Origin: Siphonodentalium dalli
Lineage: Eukaryota > Mollusca > Scaphopoda > Gadilida > Siphonodentaliidae
NCBI GenBank assembly: GCA_032622095.1
Contig: CP136064.1
Location: forward strand, 185,178,209-185,242,208
Reading direction: 5' to 3'
DNA length: 64,000 nucleotides
In this document: one piece after another, positions 56,426 to 64,000 of the stretch
How the letters are laid out: the number at the start of each line of letters is the position of its first letter
Position numbering within the stretch: the stretch's first letter is position 1
Made by a program: the position numbers and the translations under genes
The notes under the pieces: generated by a model
Databases searched by the model: none
What the model was told of the DNA's origin: nothing
What the model saw: the letters and a program-made list of their open reading frames with translations, nothing else

Positions 56426-57665
56426 CTGTGGAGACAGACATTAAAATTACGATCACACACATGTTTTTAATAATGCTGAATTTAGTGTGTCTGACATTTG
56501 CAGAATAGGGTCCCCATAGGGTGGTTTAGTGACGCTATCCGACACAGCGGGTTAGCGTCACTAAATTCACCCGTTGGCAACCTCAATCTGCTTAGGCCTA
56601 AACTGCTATGGGAGACCTAGGATAAGATTGAAATTCCCCAGTTGAAGTTGGTGATGTTCGCCCATTAGTCGCATCGATTATGCATTTTTCTTCCTCAAAT
56701 TAGGGGATATATAGAAACTCAACAGAAGGGAAAAAGTAACTAAAATCAATGTTAATTTGAGACTATAGATACTTCCCAGAAGATGAGGCATAATCAGAAT
56801 GAGGGCCCCAGAGAGTGAATATGGTGATGCTAGCCCACTGTGCGGGATAGTGTCACTAATTTCATCCTATAGGGACCTCATTCTGCAAATGTCAGACACA
56901 CTATATACAGACTTGGTTTTTAAGAACGACTGACAGTATCGTCTGCTAATTCCTTTTATGGAAGCCTAATACGTTCTTCAGAGACCTATAATATTATATG
57001 TTCACCGCCATGGATTTCTTCGAGGCCCGTGTACTATCATATTGTGAATAACGGTTTGTATGGTAAACAGTTAGCTCATGTCATAAATCTCTACTCTGTC
57101 TATGCCCATAGAGATCATGTTCAACACCTCATAATTTGTTAAGGTAATGACATTTTCTGACGGAGAACTTTATAACATTGAAAAACAACGGAGGGAATAT
57201 ATTGCTTTGTTAATATTTGTTCCTTAATTGTCTGTTTCACAGTATAGGGGATGGTCTCAGCTCGGGATTGCATGATTTGTGTGAGACGATATGACAATAA
57301 ACATTGAATTGATTACCCGGGAGTAATTCCATGATTATGAACGATGCAAAATAAAACCGGCTAACCAAAGTCACCAAAATAGTACTCGAACTGCAATTAC
57401 ATGGTACCTTCGCCTACTGTGAAATACACTACTAAGGAACATGTATTAACTAAGATATATATTACCTGCATTGTATTTTCAATGTTATATAGACTTCCTG
57501 TCAGAACATAAAAAAGTGATGTCATGCAGGTAGTATATTCTTTACATTTACTGAGTCCAGTATGACATTTTCCGGGATTATCATGTGACCGCTTTTGCCC
57601 AATCAGATATAGTGTTAATAAAGGGATGGTTAATAATATTGTATATATAATGTGAAATTCCTCAC
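56426..57665 (-). other. SLC4 last intron
   Basis: A 1240-bp intron from donor CG|gtgagg to acceptor ccacag. It holds the MITE-like inverted repeat at 56485-56901; the rest is unassigned. Confidence 0.65.
56485..56901. mobile_element. MITE-like element, about 35-bp inverted ends
   Basis: Ends gtgtgtctgacatttgcaga and tctgcaaatgtcagacacac are inverted copies, continuing as ataggg/cctat blocks. An inner inverted pair tagtgacgcta / tagcgtcacta occurs near 56529-56562. Interior phrases (ggggatatatagaaactcaa, cagaagatgaggcat) recur at 57945-58050. It lies in an SLC4 intron. Confidence 0.75.
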
Positions 57666-57865
57666 CGTAAGCATCCATTTTCCATAGGTTTGAGCGAATC
57701 TTGCCTAAGTTGCAGCCATATTGCTGTCTTACACATTTCTTGACTAATGTTTACTGTATCAACTGATCCTCTTCGCATCGTCGGGTCGAATTTGTTGTAT
57801 TGCTTTAATTTCTCGTTTCTGACATCTCTGGCCTTCTCTTCGTCGTCTTCTAATAGAGTGTCGTG
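57666..57865 (-). CDS. SLC4: SLC4-family bicarbonate transporter, penultimate exon
   Basis: The acceptor tctgtatcatag and donor gtgagg bound 200 bp, phase 0 to phase 2. The encoded tail segment is acidic, then charged (LLEDDEEKARDVRNEK), followed by TMRRGSVDTVNISQEMCKTA and IWLQL. The VNIS-EM-KTA-W core closely resembles the tail motif of sodium bicarbonate cotransporters of the NBCn1 type, which is the main reason for the subfamily suggestion. RRGS is a possible kinase site, an inference only. Both joins are in phase with the neighbouring exons, so three exons read as one protein. Confidence 0.8.
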
Positions 57866-57929
57866 CTATGATACAGAGAAACATTGTCTCAAAAACAAAT
57901 TTGCAAAGAGCCAATTAAACATATCGATA

Positions 57930-58515
57930 ATGCATTTTTCTTCATCAAATTAGGGGATATATAGAAACTCAACAGAAGGGAAAAAGTAACTAAAATCAAT
58001 GTTTATTTCAGACTATAGATACTTCCCAGAAGATGAGGCATAAGCAGAATGAGGCCCACAGAGGGTGAATTCACACACTTGCGAATTTGCCTGGCATTTG
58101 TTTGCATGCATTTTGATCAAGCCTGAGTTTAGTGCGCCTGTCATTTGTAGAATGAGGTCCCCAGAGGGTGAAGTTAGTAACGCTATCCCGCATATCGGGC
58201 TAGCATCACCAAACTCACCCTATGGGAACCTCATTCTGCATGACCTCATCTGCTATGGGAGACATAAACTCAGATTGAAGTTCCCAAATTGTGAATATTG
58301 TGATGTACATCCATTGGGAACCTCGATTATGCAATGTGTTGTCTACAAATTTGGGGGGGAAAAGAGAAACTAAACTAAAAAACAAAATAGAATCTAAGTT
58401 TCTATAGAAATTTGATAATAAAGAAACTTTCCAGAGAAGATGAGGCCTAAGCAGAATGAGGTCCACAGAGGGTGACTCTGTGGAGCTCGTTCTGCAAATG
58501 ACAGGAACACTAAAC
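57930..58515. repeat. Rearranged relative of the 56485 MITE
   Basis: 57930-58050 repeats the interior of 56680-56800 almost exactly (aattaggggatatatagaaa, ctcaacagaagggaaaaagt). Then gaatgaggtccccagaggg and its inverse cctatgggaacctcattctg recur up to 58500. It looks like two or three nested or fused copies. Confidence 0.65.
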
Positions 58516-58725
58516 TCAAGCTTAATTTTGATACAGAAAGCTAAAATGTGCCACAGAAACGAACACAAAAAAATGCTTATAAAATGCATCTATACCACAT
58601 CTTACTACAAGAGATGTAACAACTATGTATTTCCGCCTGTAACGATGTTACTGAAAATTGCCTGTAAATAGCATTTAATGATCTCACAAGAATCAATATA
58701 CGGGTATTGGGAGGCAAATGTTAGC

Positions 58726-60756
58726 CTGAGTCGTTATTTCGTTAGATAATCTGGATTCATATTATGGATTAGTGCCCGTACGACGTGGTTCGGTAATCGA
58801 ACAGACCAGAATCAGTAAACGAACAGATCGTAATCAATCGTTATTTCGTCGTAATCCAGATTCAGATTCTGATTCCGATTACGGACTCAAACGTTCATAA
58901 TGTAAACAAACCGAGATTTCGCCACCTCGGAGTTTAAAAACACAATAAAACATAAGAATCCGTCCCTTGTGTATAAATTATTGCAGAATATAAACGATCT
59001 ATATCAAAGAATTTTAAATGCGGAGACAAATTTGTGTTATCGAGTGTAAACGGGAAAAAATATTACTGAAATTAGCCAAATAATAATGTTACTGATAGTA
59101 ACGCTGGGGAAGCACTTCGGTTGATGGCGAACTTGAAGCAAAGCATTGCCAATTTCATTGTCACTTTCATCATATCATGTTCATTTCATAATTCCATCCA
59201 TAAAATACCGCCCGAACGCATGTCGATTTCAAATTCGGCGGATACGTCACCATTGACCGAATTAACGTGAACCTGCATGGATATGTCTTCTGCTTTGTTC
59301 GTTATTATATGTTCCTTCTTATTCAAGAAATAGTAGGATTATATTATATCGATGGCTTATCAGATATACGTATGTACTATCTAGTCTTATAGCAATTTCA
59401 TATTTAAAATGTGTTGTTTCGTTAAATGCAGTCGTTTTGCATAATAGTCTCTGTATAGCGCAGAGACACAGACATTTTTGGCCAACGTGCTGTACAATAG
59501 TTGGAAAATAAAGCTTTGCCCATGAAGCTAATGTTGTGGTCTTGTGATCGCACGTGAACTCATCTCCCAATCGCAAAACACAAATGTAAAGCTTATTCTA
59601 GGATCTCAGGACTATATAGTGCAAATGTCAGTCAATTTATTGATTAAGTACCCACACGTACAAGTTCTAGGGACGTGGCTAGAGGTTTCATCAAGTTACG
59701 ACCAACTGCACCCCCCCCCCCCCCACTTGAACCAAACATCAATCTCACAGGTTCGCAGAATTCCATTTTCACCCCTTGGAAATATCCAACTTGACACACC
59801 CTAAGATTGGAAAATAACCAACTTTTACTGGTTGAAAAAAATTAAACAATGAGAACAATTCCAACCTATATATGGTGTCAAATTAATGTCCAACTAATGT
59901 TGTGTCATGCATGACATTTCCAACTGCTGGAAATGTACCAAAGTTTAGTTTAGACACATTTATTTTAAAAATATTTGTCAAATTTAGATAACACATGATA
60001 TATAACACATACATCTGTTTATACATACAATGGGATTGGAGGACAAGTGCTGACTCACTTTGTGGTACCCCCTCCCCCATATGGTATTACACTGAAAAAT
60101 AATAATTAGTAATGGCAAAGCAACATGACTGCAAAAACAAGTTGAACATATATACAGATCACCGGTCACCCCTCCCCCGAGTTAGTCATAAGTTTGTATA
60201 TGTATTTATCTCAAATCGGGTTTGTTTGTTGCGTTTGCTGGCGTGTACGTATCCTTATTTGGAACATTTGGTCAAAATAATCCCGATTAGCCTCCCGTAT
60301 GAATGACTGTACAGCTAAGAAAATTGTACCAAAGTTCGGGGGGGGGGGGTCGAGACACCCTAAGCAACCCCTGTCGCCACGTCCCTGGACAACTGACAAG
60401 TTTCATGTGTTCTCCACAACTTCTTCGGAATTTGATTCTGGAGACCTAGAGCTGTTAGAAATTCTTGCCCTCAACAATAAACACACTTTAACTTGAAAAA
60501 AAAGAGATGTGATTAAGTCGGATTGGCAGCTAATTAGGTACCATGTATATACGAATAGAAGCAAAGCATGACTTTCACAACTAACATGAACTTTATAAAT
60601 ATAAGATACAAATGATACTTGTGTCAAATACATGAGTCATGTTTGACGCTGGGAGAACATTAAACATAGTATCGGAGACCACGTGGATTTCAAAATCCCC
60701 GCCCCCGTAATAGGATTCGGATTCTGAATCCAGATTCCCACGAAAAAACGACTCTG
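58726..60756. mobile_element. Non-autonomous TIR DNA element, copy 2
   Basis: Second copy of 22329-24196 in the same orientation. The ends gagtcgttatttcg and cgaaaaaacgactc are inverted. Shared interior landmarks include gtaaacaaaccgagatttcg, aacataagaatccgtcxctt, the poly-C nested repeat (near 59711) and ctttaacttgaaaaaaaag. It is about 160 bp longer than copy 1. It sits in the SLC4 intron. Confidence 0.75.
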
Positions 60757-60896
60757 TGAATAATACCGTTCCATGTGGAATAACACAAATTTTACTTCCC
60801 ATGGCAAACAGGACATCCTTAGAAAGGAAGTTGGTGCAGATCGCGGATCGACCACTCCATCAGAACGACACAATGATTGTTTTCTCTCCAAAAATG

Positions 60897-61770
60897 TTAA
60901 GGGGTACTGTACACTAAATCCGACCATTTATGGGACCATCTCCTTTTTTACTCAACAGAATATATGCAACAGATGAATTAATTTGAGCCATGGATGAGTG
61001 CAACATACACTCACGTGCTCTGCGAACGATGTAATGAGTTTATAGCTCTAGTCGTTTAGTTATACCATATGTTGGTCACGTATTCGAGATTATCTTCCCA
61101 AAGTTTCATCGCATTCTAATCACCATATCTGAAGATATAATCGAAAATATGAGGGGGTCTTACTTTTGTTTAACTGTTTATATGCCAGCATGCGTACAAA
61201 TATACCTGCTGAGTGCGACGATCTGTAGAATCCTAATTGATTATTACACCACGCTTCGCATAGTAGATGGGTTGTTCGCTTGCAGACTACATGTGCAGGT
61301 GCACGTTTCTATTTTATAAATAACTGAAGGCCATACGCATATGCAAAACAATAACAGATTAAACTGAGAAAAATGGAGGCTCTATACCGGTATACAAATG
61401 AGAAAAACATACGAATAGTGCATGGTATAAGCACGATTCGTTTTAAAATATATCGAAACGAAATTTAATCTTACCTGCTTATGTTATTAATCCGTTGAAA
61501 CGGAAATAGAATATTACCGTTCGTATGTGATCATGACGAATTTGGCGCATAATATCGTATACATGACCAACATATCGTATAACTAGATGACTCCAGTCAT
61601 AAATTCATTTCATTATAATTAGCATGTTTTTTTGCATCGTTCATAAAGCACACAAGTGTATTTTGCACTGATACATGGCTCAAATTCATTCATTTGTTGC
61701 ATATATTCTGTTGAGTATAAAAGGAGATGGTCCCATAAATGGTCGGATTTAGTGTATAGTCCCCCTTTTA
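60897..61770. mobile_element. TIR element, 874 bp, about 95-bp inverted ends
   Basis: The left end, ttaaggggtactgtacacta, continues aatccgaccatttatgggac. The right end is its inverted copy (ggtcccataaatggtcggat, ttagtgtatagtccccctt). TTAA begins the left end; the right end has ttta, so the target duplication is eroded. A lone right end of this family lies at 48150-48250. It has no transposase. Confidence 0.75.
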
Positions 61771-61784
61771 CTGTGATACTATAG

Positions 61785-61993
61785 GTGAACATATACCAGA
61801 ATGGGTGGAGACCTCGGCTCAGTATGATGATTTCATCGCTTCACGTGTGCGTGAACAAATTGTCAATAGAGACCTTTCACAAAATCACGATTACGATTAC
61901 GAATATGGACAATATCCAGCCAGTATACGGCCAAAATTCGATCTTTACGCACGGGGGTTCTTATGTGAAACGAAATATACCACACACAGTTAA
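61785..61993 (+). CDS. Possible coding fragment, unknown
   Basis: An open plus-strand stretch beginning at the edge of the TIR element encodes EHIPEWVETSAQYDDFIASR and later PASIRPKFDLYARGFLC before a stop. Composition is gene-like, and a ctatag precedes ggtgaa. No family is recognised and it runs opposite to the SLC4 exons inside their intron. It may be a decayed transposon exon or chance. Confidence 0.25.
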
Positions 61994-62353
61994 ATTATGT
62001 GCAGATGTGTCAAGGGTGTGCCACCGTCCATTATCCGTGTGGTGAATAACATACGGATAAGAACATGGGATCTAAGAAAAGACACATATTACTGTTTCCA
62101 TCAAATATATGTGTAACTGAATATAGTGGGGCATATGCCGTCTCACCAATAACCATCGTAGGTAAGTTGTGATGGTGTCCAACTTACTGGACAATAATTA
62201 TCTCCTATCCGTAATCGTAACAGTGATTTTGCAAAAGGCTATATTTCTTATCGAAGTAGCCATGTTGTGATAGGATTGACACATTAAGTTGTTAACTCCC
62301 TCAACTCGAATCCACGAACGCCAACATTACAAACCCAGACTCCGAAGATGGTA

Positions 62354-62513
62354 CAGTAATATTCTAAGTAATCGACTTCTTAACCACAGCAGAATTAAGG
62401 GTAACTTTTCAGGATGTAGTCGGAAATATGGCTTGTTGCCATTCATCGGAAAGCTCTCAGGGATAATAATAATTCTGCTATGGTTAAGAAGTCGATCACT
62501 TAGAGCATTACTG
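62354..62513. repeat. 160-bp hairpin, about 44-bp arms
   Basis: cagtaatattctaagtaatc and gacttcttaaccacagcaga pair with tctgctatggttaagaagtc and gatcacttagagcattactg, with few mismatches. The 70-bp centre is non-coding. It lies 120 bp from the SLC4 exon end. Confidence 0.85.
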
Positions 62514-62632
62514 TGTGCGCGGTCTAATAGCTAAATAGTGGATTGAAAGCTCTGGCCAAATGAAATTCTATGAAATATGTTTGACACCCCAATTTGGAGC
62601 TTCACCTACAGGCATGGCGAAAAATGTCTCAC

Positions 62633-62770
62633 CTCATCTGAATGATCTTGGTGTTGGTTTTCTGTCTTTCCTTTCTTCTTACTATCCGGCATGATATCGT
62701 CCAGCCACATCAGTTCCTTCTGGGTGAAGATGCAGTTCATTCCCAGTCGCACAAAGCACATCCCAAGAAC
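62633..62770 (-). CDS. SLC4: SLC4-family bicarbonate transporter, last-membrane-segment exon
   Basis: The acceptor (aaggttccttatag read on the minus strand) and donor gtgaga bound 138 bp, phase 0 at both ends. The peptide VLGMCFVRLGMNCIFTQKEL then MWLDDIMPDSKKKGK matches the end of the SLC4 transmembrane domain and start of the cytosolic C-terminal tail, where sodium bicarbonate cotransporters carry IFTKREL-WLDDLMPESKKK-like sequence. SLC4 proteins move bicarbonate, with or without sodium or chloride exchange, across the plasma membrane for pH and ion balance. All upstream exons lie beyond the window, so transport mode cannot be read here. Confidence 0.85.
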
Positions 62771-64000
62771 CTATAAGGAACATATAAATAATGTAATAAA
62801 CGTCAGCCGACCACAGTGCCCCCCGAAAACGTGGCAAGTCGATGCCGCTTAAAGAAAAGGGTTAATAACTCTGTCAAAAAATAATTTTCCCTCATCTGTA
62901 TACATGTTGCACATCTTCAATATATGGGCAACAATATTCTGAAGTTTCAAATCTCTAGGATGAAATCTGTAGGAGGAGATGATTTCACCATGAAGGTACT
63001 CAAAAGTGTGACGGACGGACGGAGCCCGTTTCTATAACAATAACTGTATATACCAGTATACATAGTGTTAATATATATCACACGAGTAAGCGCAAATGAT
63101 GGGTATCTACCTTATGTGTATATAGATGAGAGGCAGATGTTTAACACATACCTTCAATCATACCGACAAAGAAATTAGCTATCTAGAAGTTGATATCCAT
63201 ATGTGAACTGATTGGAAAGATATATTAGGGGGGGGGGGTGCATGATTCCATCATTTACATGGATAGGTATAAATATGAGACTGATCAGATAAAATATTGC
63301 TTGGGATAGCATGTGTTTATGTTATGGTTGGAGGTAGGTTCAATATTTTTTTTAAACCAATCAATTTATACCAAAATCTATGCAGGTGAATACGTTGTCA
63401 TGATTAACCTGGATGTGATTATGAACGTGATCGGTGGAAAAAAAAACTTTGATACCACAATGTGTCAACGGAATTGGTGGACGGGGTTAATATTGTTAAG
63501 CAAATCAACCAAATGGCACTCACTATGCCGATCAGGGTTGTGTCATCACAAACTGCGCTATGAACTATAAACACAATCAATGTCAAATATTTGAGTTATC
63601 AAATCAGATAGCAAGGAGTTAATCTTTCACAAACTAAGGAACTGATTAACAAAACATAGCAGTTACTTGTCTTAGTAACCCATACAATAAGTCAGCACCA
63701 AAGAATAACAGCACTGTTATTATCCTGCAGCCCATATGCAATTGAGGGAATTTCAAAATGGGACATCACCTTTAATGACATAAGACTATTCAATATGTGT
63801 TCTATTGAGTGTTCATCTGTGAACCTGCTTCGAGGTGGAAGGGTTAATTTAATAGCTGCCTAGTTGAAACAATATATCATATTGTCTGGCAGCCAATATT
63901 TGAGTTTAATATCGATAGTATGTGTCCATGGGGTTGGTGGCAAGTGCTAATACCACATCACACCATATTTATATAATATGGGACAATACTTGGTATGTCA
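62771..64000 (-). other. SLC4 intron (upstream exons outside window)
   Basis: No further SLC4 exon is seen. The phrase gaagtttcaaatctctagga ... gtgtgacggacggacgg near 62941-63020 is a dispersed repeat-like tail. A run of 10 G ends at 63238. An isolated agtaagcgcaaat word near 63087 echoes the palindrome cluster at 10.8-12 kb. Confidence 0.45.

Larger units (their letters stand above)
57866..62632 (-). other. SLC4 penultimate intron (4.8 kb)
   Basis: Runs from donor GATGAG|gtgaga to acceptor catag. Almost all of it is transposon-derived: a MITE relative, a 2-kb TIR element, an 870-bp TIR element and a hairpin. No extra exon is needed, because exon phases match directly. Confidence 0.7.

Noticed and set aside
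63313-63570. Possible upstream SLC4 exon
   Set aside because: The frame is on the plus strand and the minus-strand translation shows no SLC4 membrane-segment sequence or matching splice sites.

Overview
The window is animal nuclear DNA: AT-rich, gene-poor and dominated by transposable elements. Only one host gene is clearly recognisable, the last three exons of an SLC4-family bicarbonate transporter on the minus strand (62770 down to 56287). Its consensus splice sites and long introns rule out a prokaryotic or viral source. The repeat content (several APE-type LINEs, an integrase-type DNA transposon, TTAA- and TAA-flanked MITEs, many fold-back elements) suggests a marine invertebrate, probably a lophotrochozoan or a non-vertebrate deuterostome. 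The species cannot be fixed from the sequence.

Layout. 1-9.5 kb holds two minus-strand LINEs (A, nearly full length with one frameshift; B, one long EN-RT reading frame with a broken C-terminus), a fold-back element and a poly-C tandem repeat. 9.9-12.1 kb holds a four-copy 205-bp minisatellite, a two-copy 200-bp repeat and a dense cluster of TTAA-centred palindromes. 12.8-14.6 kb holds an Asn/Asp-rich open frame and degenerate coding sequence. 14.97-21.31 kb is an integrase-type DNA transposon with inverted ends; its transposase is stopped, frameshifted and internally deleted, and several LINE pieces lie inside it. 22.3-24.2 kb and 58.7-60.8 kb are two copies of one TIR element. 25.8-26.6 kb and 51.6-52.7 kb are two copies of another element, each ending in a long hairpin.

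26.5-32.8 kb is a duplication-rich block: two copies of a LINE endonuclease fragment, 122-bp arrays, a tandem 740-bp duplication and two 514-bp direct repeats. 34.8-37.3 kb is a degenerate plus-strand LINE with a damaged RT active site. 39.5-44.5 kb is a 5-kb structure with about 1-kb inverted arms around a core that carries a LINE fragment and a TAA-flanked MITE. 44.5-56 kb is mostly unassigned, with small inverted-repeat elements, including a perfect 65-bp-arm palindrome at 54185-54342. 56.3-62.8 kb is the SLC4 3' end with MITEs and a TIR element in its introns.

There is no operon-like organisation. The elements relate by nesting (LINEs in the integrase-type transposon, MITEs in larger elements, TIR elements in SLC4 introns) and by local duplication. 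Every transposon protein examined carries at least one visible inactivating lesion or truncation. LINE A comes closest to intact, with a single frameshift.
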